Shown in pieces: positions 1-14,336 of a stretch of DNA of 64,000 nucleotides. How positions within the stretch are numbered: position 1 is the first letter of the stretch; every line of letters begins with the position of its first letter. The translations under genes were made by a program, and so were the position numbers. The notes below the pieces were generated by a model. It ran no database searches. It was not told where the DNA came from and saw nothing but the letters and a program-made list of their open reading frames with translations. Source of the DNA: Megascapheus bottae (Eukaryota > Chordata > Mammalia > Rodentia > Geomyidae); contig JANJXV010000025.1 of NCBI GenBank assembly GCA_024803745.1, positions 21,835,110 through 21,899,109 on the forward strand, written 5' to 3'.

Positions 1-19
1 TTGTTGTTGTTTTGTTTTG

Positions 20-244
20 TTTTGTCTGTCATGGGGCTAAAACTCCTGGCTTGGGTGCTGTCCCTGAGCTCTTCTGCTCAAAGCTAGCTCTCTATCACTT
101 TGAGCCACAATTCCACTTCTGGTTTTCTGGTAGTTAATTGGAGATAAGAATCTCACAGACTTTCCTGCCTGGACTGGCTTTGGATCCCAGATCTCAGCCT
201 CCTGAGTAGCTAGGATTATAGGGATGAGCCACCAGTGCCTGGCT
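20..244 (-). mobile_element. B1-dID SINE
   Basis: Right arm first on the + strand (CATGGGGCTAAAACTCC), then GTTAATTGGAGATAAGA and the B1-like head CTCAGCCTCCTGAGTAGCTA. Lies in the ITGAL intron after exon 20. An ID-like remnant continues at 302-372. Confidence 0.8.
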
Positions 245-247
245 GAA

Positions 248-249
<2 letters not shown>

Positions 250-301
<52 letters not shown>
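250..301. repeat. (GT)n microsatellite
   Basis: About 25 uninterrupted GT units between two SINE pieces. Confidence 0.97.
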
Positions 302-303
<2 letters not shown>

Positions 304-651
304 GGAGGGTTGAATTCAGAGCTCTGTGCTTGCTAGGCAAGAACTCTACCACTTGAGCTAGACCTCTGTCCTCTTTTTGCTTCAGTTCTTTCTCCAAATA
401 GTGACTTGCGTTTTTTTCCCCCAGGTTAGCCTACACTGCAGTCCTCCCACCTGTCCCTTCTGTATGACAGGGACAATAGATGTATACTACCTCTCCTGGC
501 CTGAGACTGGCGTTTCTCAGAGGCGGGGAGAGGGAGTTGGCATCCCCTGCTGACATATGCAGGGGATAGAGAGGAAGGCAGAGATAACTCTAGTCCAGAG
601 TTCTTTTTGGCAGTCTCAGGAGACCCAAGTCTAACTGAGAGTCCTACAGAC

Positions 652-728
652 CTGGCAGGTGAGGACAGCGCCAAGTTCAAGTTCGCTTCACACTTCTTAT
701 CCTCCCCACAGTTCTTCTCAAAAGGGAT
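652..728 (-). CDS. ITGAL: ITGAL exon 20, last exon in the window
   Basis: Twenty-five codons plus 2 nt, [20 protein letters not shown] then [17 protein letters not shown] is the conserved disulfide-bearing loop at the thigh/calf junction. Acceptor TTTCAG, donor GTCTGT. No match to the next alpha-L exon is visible in 1-651, so it lies beyond the left edge. Confidence 0.9.
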
Positions 729-3271
729 CTGAAAGTCAAGAGGATGGGACTGGGAGACTCAGGGTTCACAGCAATAGGGGCTAAGCTGGGCGGAGCCTGC
801 ATCTGCCCTTCTTCCCTCTCCCCGCCAGATCTTGGGACCAAACTCAGGGCCTTGTAGTTGCCAGACAAGAGCTCTTCCACTGAACTAATTCCCCTACCCT
901 GCCTTACCTCCGTGATCTCTGAGTGTGGTGAGGGTCTCAGGATGGGCTGCATGTCTTTGATCTGAATAAAGAGACAGGAGAGCTCTGCTGAGGTCCTGAG
1001 CCTCAGGAAGAGGACGTGAGCAGCTGGGGTGACCATGGCCTTTCTAACCAAGAGCCAACACGTCCACAGGGCTGGCCCTGCTCTCCCACCCATGCCCAGG
1101 CCATGCGTGCAGCGTTCCTCTGGTGGTAGTGCCAATGGGAGGCAGAGGCTTGGAAAAAGGCTCTTTAGTCTAAGGGTGGTAAGCTTCTAGAAAGATTCTA
1201 TGGGTTTCCAGTTGGTATATTCTAGAAAGACTCCAACCTCCTCTGCCTTCAGACTTTACTCCTTTCTCTATCTTCTATCTAACCAAAGTCTACCCCTTTT
1301 GCAAGAGCCAGAACCAATGGCACTTCCCTGGGAAGTCTTTTTGACTTTGACAGTGACAGGGTCTACACACTGTGTAATCTGGCCCTGCGTTTAGTATCTG
1401 TGGTCCCCACACCTTCTTGGTCAGCTCTTTAAAACAGAACTGCTACCTTTTGTCCAGTGGAATACCCACCCAGTCAGCCTTGCCCAGAGAACCTCTAAGG
1501 CTGCTGGGAGCAATCACATGGCTAAATTCTGACCATTGAGATACCAGGAAATCCTACTCTTCTGCCCTCCAGTGCACACCTGATGTTTAGAGCCTAAGTG
1601 ATAGGAAACGCACGCAGGAGGAGAATCACCGAAGCCGAGGCTGCTGCTTTAGAGCAGGAAGCAATCTAGATAGGAAGCCTTCACAGGGCCCCACGTGTTT
1701 AGTAAACACAGGCTTACTAGGACTCGGCCTCACACTTTGGTCTGCCTATGGTGTGGTTTTGGTGCTGCAGAGGCAAAGCTGATTGGCTGCAAGAGAAACC
1801 ATGTGGCCTGAAGAGCCAATAGCATTTATTATCAGCCTCTTTCTCGATAAAGTCTCCCAACACTTCGGGGCACAGAACTGCCACTCCTGCATATCCCTGC
1901 CTTTTATAGAAAAGATGGGCTTTAAAAAATATTTCTTTATTATTTTATTTTATTTATTTATTTTTGGTGCTGGTACTAGGGCCTGAATTTGAGGCCTAAA
2001 TACCAAGAGCAAGGAGGCTAATCAAGATGCATTGTCTCCCACCAAGAAAGGACTGACTTGAGTCCAGAACTAGGCCTTCTATCTCTGGAATTTACATGTT
2101 GAGAAACAGGCACTCTTGAGACCTCAGTGGATCAAGGATCTGAAGTAGTTGACTAAATAGAACCATCACCATCAAAACTATTCCCTTTCTTCCTAAAGTT
2201 GTTCTTTTAAACGTTATTTATTTATTTATCTTGCCAGTCCTGAACTCAGGGTCTGGGCACTGTCCTTGGACACTTTTTGCTCAAGGCTAGTGCTCTGCCA
2301 CTTGAGCCACAGTGCCACTTCTGGCTTTTTCTGTGTTTGTGGTACTGTGGAATTGAACCCGGGACTTCATGCATGCTAGGGAAGCACTTTACCTCTGGCC
2401 CTTATTTGTTTATTTTTGGTGCTGGTCTTGGGGCTTGAACTCAGGATTTCCTGCTCTTGTTTAGCTTTTTTCATTCAATGCTGATGCTCTACCACTTCGG
2501 GCTTTTTGCTGGTGAGCTGGAGACAAGTCTCACTTTCCTGCCAGATTTGGCTTTGAACTCTGTAGCGAGGCTTACAGGAGTAAGCCACCAGTGCCTACCT
2601 CAAATTTCTTTTAAATGTAAGTTCCTAAACATCTTTTTCATGCTTCTGCAAGCCACATTTAGTTTCTGTTGATTATAGTCAAAGACTTGTATATAATAAA
2701 TACATCACTGCTCCATAAAGTTCTACTTTCCTATCAAGTCTTCAGCCAGTCCATTCTCACCATCTTTGGGTTCCCTGGCGTCCCTTCATCCTCCAACAGA
2801 GAGAAATTCAGAGAGACATTAATGGGGGAGATGAGGTCTTGAATGCAGACCTGTGGATGAGAAGAATACAACCTATATCATGTCTACTCTTCCCCACAGT
2901 TCCAACCGAGTACCTGCCTTATCTGCATTTTACCAACAATGAAGTTCTAGTACTTGACTAAGGACTTATCCATAGTGAACATTCTTTCACTGCTTGCCAG
3001 CACTGAGAATACATTTGCAACATCAGGTATTTCTACTATGCCCTCTGATACTTCTCAGTATAAACTTCTGTTCTTCAGTGCCAGTTCCATGCCAGACATC
3101 ACTAGTCAATCCCAGCACTATTTCTCATGTAGTTCTAATGACAACCCTGGAGCTTTGTCAAACTGTTCAACAACGTTTGCAAAACAATGTTCCAGAAAAC
3201 TAGACTAACCTAGTTTACATTCCTGAAATACTACTTCCTTAGGTTGGGGAGGGGTGTCCAAGTCCCAGGAC

Positions 3272-3309
<38 letters not shown>

Positions 3310-6300
3310 AAATGCCTATGTGAATACATTAAAACCTAGAAGAAAAGACACTAAAGGTGTTATTATACTATTATGCAGTGGAAATGGCAAATGCAGAGTG
3401 CTCAGTGAGACCTGTCACCCAGCTGGGTAGTGACACAGCTGAGCTTTGTACTGCTTGTGGCTGGAGTCCAGACTTTCCCAGAACCCCAGTCCTAGCTTCC
3501 TTACTGGAAAGTGAAACCAGAACTTGTGGCAGGACTTGGTTGAGGTGACAGCTGTGTCCCCGGTGAGATGGTTTCCACCTCCCGGGAACAGCCCCCGGCT
3601 CCTGGTCCGATGTCCATCCAGCTGCAGGGTGTAGCTGAGATTGGCAAGCAGTTGACCTGGGTGTGGTGACAAGAGCAGGACGTGAATGGTGATGGAAGAC
3701 TGGGGCCCCAGGATGGGCTTAGGGTGGGCAGTGGCTGTAAGGGGCAGGAGGAGGTCCTGACCTTGGAAATGGGGCATGAGAAGCTTCATCTGGAAGCAGA
3801 CAGTAAGGTTAACACCTTCCTTCTTCTTGGGACTGGGCAGGTGGGAACACTCCACTTCATGCACCGGGACCTCGGCTGGGAGGAAGGAGATCTCCGTGAT
3901 GATGTCCACTACAGGCCGGGAGCTGCAGGGCAGGAGAATGCCACGTCTTTCCCTTGGTCTCCATTGCACACTCAGCCCTGGGCTCCATCCAGCATAGTCC
4001 AACAGCCTCTCCATCGTGAAAACTGATCTCTAACTGTTTCTCCTCTCAACCATACAACCATGGAGACCAGAGCTCCCGAGCTCCCTACTGCACTACTAGT
4101 AGCTGCAAGCCAATGTCTGCTATTCCAAGACACAGGATGGGAGGATTATGGTTCGAGGCCAGCACAGGCAAAAAGTTAGCAACCCTCACCCCTCCATCTC
4201 AATCAATACGTGAGGGGTGGTGGCATGTCACTGTCATCCCAGTTGTTCAGGCCTAGGAGGACTGTGGTCTAAGGCTGGCCCGGGCAAAAATGTAAAACCC
4301 TATCTGAGGATTGAGGGCATGGCTCAAATGATAGAATATCTACCCAGAGTTCACCCAAGTATTGTGTCCCCCCGCGAATTAAACGTTGATAGAAATAGAT
4401 ATCATAGGAGTTGGGACTAAAGCAGTTTCCACGTTTGTTGAGAATGCATGAGGCCCTGGATTGGATCCCCAGTATTGCAAAAATTAAGTTAGTAATAGAC
4501 AGGCACCAGTGGTTGATGTCTGCAATCCTAGCTATTCAGGAGGCTGAGATTCAAAGCTGCCTGCAAGGAGGTCTGCGAGATTCTTATCTCCAATTAACAA
4601 CCGAAAAGTCCAAAATGGAGCTGTGGCTCAAAGTGGTAGACCACTAGCCTTGAGCACAAAAGCACAGGGACAGCACCCAGGCCCTGAGTTCTAGTCCCAG
4701 GACTGATCAATTAAAAGCATCTAGCCCAGTACTCAGTTCCCTACTCAAAGAATGAAAGCTGAGATGACCGGGGGGCGGGAAGGCCTCAGGAGTGTGGGGG
4801 GGGCATCTTACCTTAACACAATCACCTGGCCCTCTGCCCCTACAGCCACATCTGCCAATCCGTCCCCTCCAAGGTCCTTCACCCCATGGATGGAACGTCC
4901 GAACCACCGGATTCCTGGCGGCATTTGGGACCCTTTTATCCGCTGGGAGCAAGAGAGAAAAGTCATGCTAAGCTGGGAGAGGACGAGGTAGAGGTGGAAG
5001 TCAGGACCGCGATGAGGGCTGGGCTTGGAGCCTCCAGGTCCCTAGAGTGGGTTCCATGGGTGGGTGAGGTGGCATACCTGACTTGGATGGGGGCTGAGCC
5101 CACCACGATGCCCGTTGAAGATGTACACAGTCCCCTGTGCCTCCAGAGGGGCTCCCACGGCCACATCCACCAGCCCGTCTCCATTGATGTCTGTCAGGGC
5201 ACTGATGGCGGCTCCGAAGCGCCCAAGGGGGTGGCCAGGGTCTCCCTGCAGTTCTGAGACCATCTTAAACTTCAGCTGGGAAGAAGCAAGGAGATGACAG
5301 GTCACATCTCCACCACAGCAGGCATCCCCAGAACGCAGCCCTGCAAAAGCTAGTTGGTGGAGAACACGCAAACCAGGTGGGAGATGGTGACATCAAAGGA
5401 AGCCAGGTCCACATGCAGCCATATCTTGTCCTATATACATCTTGTACATTGTCATATGTAAAGTCCAGTTTACGGGACATCGGAAGATGACAAACACGTC
5501 AAGGTCGCACACATAAAACGGTCAGCAGGGCACAGAGTCTACCCGTGCATCTTTCTGCCTTTCTCGAGGTCCTGGTTCCCACCTGTTTCCTCTGGTAGAT
5601 GAACACCCGGCCTCCTCTTTGCTCCCCATAGAACAAGGGGGCTCCAATCAGCAGCAGCTCTGCCTCCCCATCTTGGTCCAGGTCAATGCTACACAGCTCC
5701 CCACCAAAATAAGAGCCAATCTGTAGGGAGAGGAAGATGGCCGTGGAAGAACCCATAGGAAGGGAGCTGGCAGATTGCTTCCCATACCTCAGCTGCACCA
5801 TGTCCTTTTTTTTTTTTTTTTTCCCAATCCAGACACATGTTCAAGTCCTTGGTCCACCCTTAAAGCCTTTGGGAATTAAAACAAGTTGGGCTTTGGAGGT
5901 CCAGCTTCTTAAGATGGATTGTGAGACGACTAGGTTTGTGAACAACAAATATGACAGGTCTGTTCTTCAGAAAGAGGTATTTGAAAGAAATGGGGAATGA
6001 CTCTTGTGTCACACTTGCCTTAACCAGCAGATAGCCTTTGGGGTATGCTTACCTGGGTTCCACTAATTTTCTGGACCTGGGTCCAGTTTTGTCCATGTTT
6101 TGGCTCTTGGAACAGCAGCACTTGCCCTATGTGTTGGTAACGGGGGGCTCCGGCGGCCAGCAGCGATCTAGATCCTCGGGAAGGCAGCCAGGTCACTGTG
6201 TAGCCTGAGAGAGAGTTTAGAAATACAAAGCACAGGGGCTGGGAGTTTGGCCTAGTGGTAGAGTGCTTGCCTAGCATGCACAAAGACCCAGGTTTGATTC

Positions 6301-9300
6301 CTTGGTACCACATACATAGAAAATCCAGGAGTGGTGCCATGGCTCTAATGGCAGTGTGCTAGCCTTGAGAAAAAAGACCAAGGACAGTGCTCAAGCCCTG
6401 AGTTCAAGGACTGGAAAAAAATTAAATAAGTATATAAAGCCAGCGCGATGGCTCGCACCTGCAATCCTAGCTACTCAGGAGGCCAAGATCTGAAAATTGC
6501 GGTTCAAAGCCAGCCTGGGCACTAAAGACCGTGAGACTCCAATTCACTAGAAAACTGGAAGTGGCACTGTGGCTCAAGGGATAGGGAGGTAGCCTTGAGC
6601 TAAAGAGCTCAGGACAGTGCCCAGGCCCAGAGTTCAAACCCCATGACCAACAAAAATAAAATAAAATAAAAAATAAAACAAAGCAAGAGTCAAATGTGGG
6701 GGCAACACATGCCAACTATTTTGGGATTCAGAAGACTGAGATAGAAGCTCTCAAATTTGAGGCCAGACTAGGCTACACATCTAGATCTAGACTCTGTTTT
6801 TTTTTTGAAAAAGAAAAAAAGCCAGGTACTGTTAGGGTATGCCTGTAATCCTTGCTACTCAGAAGGCTGAGGTCCAAGGATTGTGGTTTGAAGCCAGCTT
6901 TGGCAGGAAATTGTGACTCTTTTTAAACTTTGAACAGTGCCATCATGTGGTAGAAAAATACAAATTGCAATCATGGATAGACCATACTCATTTCCTCATG
7001 GAGACAACCACTTTGTTTTGTTGTTTTATTTGCAAATCAGTTTCACTATGTAGATAGCCCAGGCTGGTTTCAAACTCACAGTCCTTTTGTCCTATCCTCA
7101 TGAATGCTGGGATCTCAGGTATGTAGACTACCATACCCAGCTGAAAATAACTTTGTTCTCAGGGGATGGGAGATGTTGTACTGGGGTTTATACTGGGTTT
7201 CTGTGCTATCCAGTCAGGTGGTCTACAACTCACAGACTGCTGCCTGGGATGGCTTCGAGCCATGATCCTCAAATCTTAGCCTCCTGAGTAGCTAGGATTA
7301 CAAGCCACCATTATTTTAAAAGTCAATCTGAGCAATACCCTGGCCCCTTCAATCAGAACACAGCAGGAAAAACAGAACTCACCTAAATAGCCCTCTTTCG
7401 CTTCTTGGGTCAGAGGCTCATTCCCAACAAACATGGCATCTTGCAGGTCTTCCTTCAAGTCCAGAAAGCCCCCAGCCCAGTCTTTGGCTCCAACTGCTCC
7501 CACGACACCATGACCCTGTCCAGGAAAAGGAGTTGAGAGAGTCAGAATCTTCCTGAGCCAGCTGCATCCCTGTGGCACACTGCGGCTCACATGTACCTTA
7601 CTGAGGTCTGCACTGATCCCGCTAGAGGACAGCTCCATGTTGAAGGAGGTGAGCAAAACATTGCTGGTACCTGTGGGACAAGGTAAAGGAAGAGGCTGGA
7701 ACCAACAAGCAGTAAGAACAGTGATACTCTTAGGAGCATGGATCATAGCATAAAGCATTGAATGTGAACCTTGGAGTCAAACAGAAGAAGGATATGAGAG
7801 ATGTGGCCTAATGCTGAGTGGCTCTCTCCTGTCCAACTCAAAGAGTCCTGGCAGTCCGAGAGTCAGCCTTTGATTTTCTTTTCCTACTCAAGCTTCCTTT
7901 ATCCACAAATGGCAGCCCCTAAACACACACACCACCCATCACACTTATAAAAGCTGCTAAAAAGGCAGAATCAAACACACTTGTGCCTTCACCACATCCT
8001 GTCTCCAGTGTATTACAAAATTAGGAGGGTTCTGCCTTTAAGGTCTACCTGTCTAAACAGCACATGTTTTCTCTTCTATGCAGAAGCTGGATATAAAATA
8101 TCTGATAAGATGGGGGGTGGGGTGGCTCATGCCTGTAATACTAGTTACTCAGGAGGCTGAGATCTGAGGATCAGAGTTCAAAGCCAGCCTGGGCACAAAA
8201 GGACCTGAGACTCTTATCTCTACTTAACCTTTAGAAAATGGGAAGTGAGCCTTGGCTCAAGGGTAGGACAGTAACCTTGAACTGAAGAGTTCAGGGACAG
8301 TGCCCAGGCTGAATTTAAGCCCCATGACCCACAAATAAATAAATTAATTAATTAATAAAATAAAATATCTGATAAATGATACAGAGCTCTGAATATTCAC
8401 ATAGTGAGACCAAAGGATACTCTTAGGGGAGGAGCACAAAGATGCAGTGCCTGGGTGCTGCCGACCATCAAAAATGTCAAAATGAACTGCAGGAAATGCA
8501 AACATGAGCGTGGTTTTTTTCCTTTTTAACCTTGTTTGTTCATTTTCTGTCTTTGGGAGGATACGGAGAGGCACGGAAACGGAGGAAGAAAGCGTGAACA
8601 AATGCAGACACTATATGGAAAATGAACTTTACAACTTATGGGTGGGGATGGGAAGGAAAAACTGAGTGAGAATGTGAGAAAGGGTGACACTGTCCAAAAA
8701 GAAATGTATTCATTACCTGACTTATGTAACGGTAACCCCTCAGTATATCACTTTATTAATGACAATTAAAAAGAAACAACAACAGAAAAAAAGACACACC
8801 TATCGAGCTCTCTCGATTACACTACCATTACTTGGCCCTCTGGTCTGGGCCCTCTTCCTTCTCTTTCTGTCCATCTCTCTGTCTCTGCATGAGTATATTT
8901 GTCTCTGTCTCTGTCTCTTGAGCTGGTACCAGGACTTGAATTCAGGGCTTCATGCTCTTGCTCAGCTTTTCTGTTTATGACTGGCATTCTACCACCTAAG
9001 CTATACCTTCTTTATTTCGAAGTGCTGTGGGTGGAACCCAGGGTCTCTGGGCGTGTTAGGTGAATACTTTACCCTTGAGCACACTATCTGGGAGTGTTCT
9101 GCCCCAGGCCCTTTGTGAGCTTCTGAATACAACCTCCCAAACCTCTCCCAGGTTCGTCACTCACCCTCGATGTCATAGATCTTCTTTTCCAGTTCTGTGA
9201 ATAGACCTTTGAGCTTTTCAAATGTATCCAGAATCTCTACAAACTTCTCTGTGGGTTTGGAGGCAAATTTGTGCAGTGTCTCCTGGCTTTCTTTGGTCTT

Positions 9301-12300
9301 AAAATGTCTTCCAACCTGTGAGAGAGTGAAGAATGAAGAGTGGACGTGTCTTACTGTCACAAGACCTTAGCTCAGGGACCAGGGGACCAGGGGATGGGGC
9401 CCATACCCCAATGATATAACGGACGATGTCTTTGGCTGCGTCAATGTTCCCAGAGTCTGTAGCTTCGCCATCAGTGATGATGATGAGAACTTTGGTGGCA
9501 TCTGGCCGGGCCCCCAGTTCTGGCCGGAACACCTGTGTCCTATATTTGGGAAAGGAGGTGTCTGAGAGACTTCCTCAAATCAGGCCTAAGGTTCCCCACA
9601 CTCTGCTCTTTAGATCACTGCCTTGCCCATTGTACAACGTCCCTTCTCCAACGTTCTGGAATTCCAAGACTTTTGCCATTCTCCTCTGAGCCTCCTTTCT
9701 CACCGCTGCTGCCGCCCCCCACCCTCTGGGTGAGAAACCCAGTAGGTATCCCAGAGTTCATGGGTAGCGAAGATGAACGTTTTTGAGAGGTTACTCTGGG
9801 TTCCAGTTAGTCCCAATCCAGCCACATAGCAAGCATCATCTCTAGTTGGAGATGCACACCTAGGTGACCACTCTATGGAAAAAAAAATAGGGCTCTGCAG
9901 TCAAGGGAAACTGAGTCATCCTTCTACAGGAAGCACCTTCAGCAAGCTGCTGCTTACATCTGTTAAAAAGTCTTAGCTAGGGGGCCGGGAGTTTGGCCTA
10001 GTGGTAGAGTGCTTGCCTAGCATGCATGAAGACTCGGGTTCGATTCCTTGGTACTACATACATAGAAAAAAAATATCCAGAAGTGGTGCTGAGGCTCAAG
10101 TGGTAGAGCTCTAGCCTTGAGAAAGTCCAAGGACAGTGCTCAAGCCCTGTGCCCAAGCCCATGACTGGAAAAAAAAAAAGTCTTAACTACTCAAGAGGTA
10201 AGCTTAAGAGGCGAGCCTAAGCAAATATGTATTGAGAGACTCCCTCACCCCCCATCTCAAGCAATAAAGAGCTAGAGGAGGCAGCATTTTATCCTAACTG
10301 TGAGAGAAGCATAAATAGGAGGATCATGATCCAGGCTGGCAAGAGCAGAAAGCAGGTCCCTATTTCATGGTGCTTTGTTTGTCTGTTTTTTTTGCCAGTC
10401 ATGGAGCTTGAACTCAGGGCCTGAGCACTGTCCTTGAGCTTTCTTAAGGCTAGTACTCTACCACTCGAGCCACAGCACTACATCTAGCTTTTTCTATGTA
10501 TGGGGTACCGAGGAATCAAACCCAGGTCTTCATGCATGCTAGGCAAACACTCTACCACTAGGCCAAGCTTGGCCTAAGGTCCCATTTTGAAAAATAAGGA
10601 AAACAAAAAGGGTGGGGGATGTGACACAAGTGGTATAGTGCCTGCCTAGCAAGCCCAGGGACTCCCTTGCCTAGTATGTGAAGGACCCCAAGGACAATCC
10701 CCAGAACTGACGGGAGTGTGGGGCGGGGAAGTAGGGAGGCCCTGTCAAGATTGTGTTCCCAAACAGACCTTTTCTCTTTGTAAGTTGATTGTTTCAGTTA
10801 TTTGTCACAGTGACAGGAAGCTGACTGACATAGCACACGTGTCTATGTCAGAGCCTGAGCTTTGCCCTCTGTCTACCATGGTGGCCCCTCTGGCATACAC
10901 AGAACTCACTTCCTCCCCTTCCCCAAGTCTCTGCTCAGAACTAACCTTCTCTGTCTTTCCTACTGAATTTTGCTTTTCCTTTATAAAACTTGTATCTTGA
11001 ATCAGGAGTGTGGTCTAATGGTAGAGTGCTTGTCTAGCAACCATGAAGCCCTGGGTTCAATTCCTAGGCCTAGTCCCAGGGGTAGGGCAATAGCCTTGAG
11101 CTGAAAAGCTCAGGGATTATGCCCAAGCCCAGAGTTCAAGCACCACAACTGACAAAAAAACAAAACAAAACAAAACTGGAAGTGGAGCCGTGGTTCAGGT
11201 GTTAGGAGAAACAGCCTTGAGGCAAATAAAAATAAAAAGCAAACAAACAAAAACCCCAGGGACAGTGCCTAGGCTCAGAGTTCAACCCCAGGACCAAAAC
11301 AAAAAAGAAATAAACAAATTGGGCTGGGAGCTTAGCCTAGTGGTTGAGTGCTTGCCTAGCATACACGAAGACCCAGGTTCAATTCCTCCCTACCACATAC
11401 ATAGAAAAAGCTGGAACTGGGGTAGAGTGCTAGCCTTGAAAAAGCCCAAGGACAATGCCCTGAGTTTAGGCCCAGGACTAGCAAAGCAAAAGCAAAAACA
11501 AAAACAAAAACAAAAAACACATACTTTTTAAAATATCTTCTGTATTTTCTCACTTTCTCTTTTTTTCTTTTTCTTTCTTTCTGGTTTTTTTTTGGGGGGG
11601 CGGGGTTCCATAGGGACTTGTTTACTATATTTCTATCACCAACTGAAGCTCCATAGGGCAGAGATTCGATTTTGTTTCATCCCATATTCTGATCCAGTAT
11701 TCCCAATACTTAGAATATGGCAATCCAACCCTCCCTCCCCCCCCCACACTGCTGTAAGTCTACCGTTTAAGAATGGTTTTCATATTTTTAAAGAATTATA
11801 GAAATAAAACAAGGGAAAGTATGCAACAGAAGCCACATGTCGCCAGAAATGGCTATAAAATGATTCCTATCTGGCTCTCTACAGAAAATATTAGACTACA
11901 GCCTGGCATAAAGCATGTTCAGAAGTGTTAATGACCTAACTTTCTGTGACTGCTGCTTTTTGCTCCCACAATTGACACTGTGTTTTCTCACCTACTGTGA
12001 CCTCTTCTAAGAAATTAAGAGAATAGCATTTCCTTTCTTCTTCTTTGTCTTCCTTTTTTGCCTTTGCCTTTTTGGTACTAGGGTTTAAACTCAGGGCAGT
12101 CAGCTTGCTAGGCAAATCCTTTACCACTGGAGTCAACCCTCAATACTTTATTGCTTACGTTATTTTTCTTTTCATTTATTTATTTATTTTTTTATTGTAA
12201 TTAATAAAAGGGTTACATGATATTTGCCAGATAGAAGGTGCATTAAATCACATACATTGATACCCTTTCACATGTCTTGGTACCCATTACCCTCCCCCTT

Positions 12301-14284
12301 ACGTTATTTTTCATATACATCTTAGGCTTTTGTCCAGGGCTAGACTCAGATTTCAATCCTTCTATCTCTACCAGCGGGGATGACAGTGGTTGGTTGTGGG
12401 GCTTGAACTCTGCGCCTGGGCGTTGTCCCTGAGCTTTTCAGCTCAAGGCTGGTGTTCTAACACTTTGAGCCACAGTGCCACTTTTGGTTTTCTGGTGGTG
12501 AATTGGAGATGAGAGTCTCATGGGCTTGTAGCTAGGGAGGTTTTGAACCATAACCCTCAATATTCAGCCTTCTGAGTAGCTAAGATTATAGGCGTGAGCC
12601 ACTGGTACCAAGCTTATGCTCAATTTTTACCCTGGCCTCAAATGAAAATCTTGCTATCTCTGACCTCTTAATAGCTGCGATTACAGGTGTGAGTCACCTG
12701 TTCACTTGAGAGAAGTTTCTTCTAAGACTCCTTTCTGCACAAGTGGGACTCCAATTTTGAGATGTGTGTCGTGTGTGTTAACCTAAAGTGGATATAGGTC
12801 AGAGCTGGGTGGACTATGGACAAATAATAAGACTTTCTGTCCTGGAAACTAGAATTTAGGTTGTTCATCTGCATTGAACAACCTAGGTTTGTTTTGTTTT
12901 GTCGCTAGTCATGGAGCTTGAATGGAAGCTTGAATGGCACTGTCCTTAAGCTTCTTTTGCTCAAGGCTAGCACTCTACCACTTGAGCCATGGCTCCAACT
13001 TCCTACTTTTTTGGGTAGTTTACTGAAGATAAGACTGTCTTAGACTTTCCTGCTCAGGCTGGCTTTGAACTGTGATCCTCAGATCTCAGCCTCCTGAGTA
13101 GAGAGGGTTACAGGTGTGAGTCACCCAGTGAAGCTGCTAGTTTGTGAGTAAATATGGCATCACCATATTCCTACCATGGCTGAGAGAGAAAGACATGGCT
13201 GTGAGAGACCAGTCAGAAAAGCAGGAAAACCCCCAAAAAGCAGGAAAAGCACATGGAGAATGGCGAAAGATATAGCAACATTGTTTGCCTTAAGTTGAAC
13301 TACATGAACTGGGCAAAGGAGAGAAAACAGAAAAACCAGTTTTTGCTAAGGGGCCAGTTCTTGGGTTTACATTCAGTTTCAGTACCTTAAGCTCTTAGCC
13401 TTTTTGTTATGGCTGGCACTCTACCAGTTGAGCCATGCTCCCCAGTCGAGCATTTTGCTGGTTAATTGGAGATAAGAGTCTCCTGGGTTTTTCTGCCTGA
13501 ACTGGCTTTAAACTGATATCCTCTAGGTCTTGGACTTCTATGTAGTTGGGATTATAGACATGTGCCTCGAGTGTGTGGCAATCCTTTCTTCTGGTTCATA
13601 TAAACGGAATGTGTGTCTCACAAATGTGAGAGGAAACATAAATTCTCTTTTCCCCAGCTCAGTCTTACTTTCCATGGCCATTCTAATATTGAAAAAAAAT
13701 AGGGCTTTATTTTTGTTTTTTCCTTTTGAGATGGGATCTTCATATGTTGCCCTGACGGATCTCAAACTCTTTTTTTTTTTTTTTTTTTTGCCAGTCCTGG
13801 GCTTGAGCCCAGGGCCTGAGCACTGTCCTTGGACTTTCTCAAGGCTAGAGCTCTACCACTTGAGCCTCAGCACCACTTCTGGCTTTTTTCTATGTATGTG
13901 GTACCGAGGAATCGAACCCGGGTCTTCATGCATGCTAGGCAAGCACTTTAACCGCTAGGCCAAACTCCCGGCCGGATCTCAAACTCTTAAGTTCTAGTGT
14001 TCCTCCTTCTCAGTCTCTTGGGTAGCTAGGCAATAGTCATGTACTCCCATGTCTAGCTCAAGTCATGTTTGGACTGTTTTGTTGTTGTTTTAACAAGGTC
14101 TCCTTTTATAGCCTGCCTCAAATTTGCTATGTAACCAAGGCTGGCCTCAAACTCATAATCTTCTTGTCTCAGGAATTTCAGGTGTGTGCCGCTATGCCTG
14201 GCACCCTCCCTTGAATTCACACAGTAAAACTTCTCCTTGTTGTACTCACCTAAATTCCTACACCATGTAGCTGGAAGATGCTAC

Positions 14285-14336
<52 letters not shown>

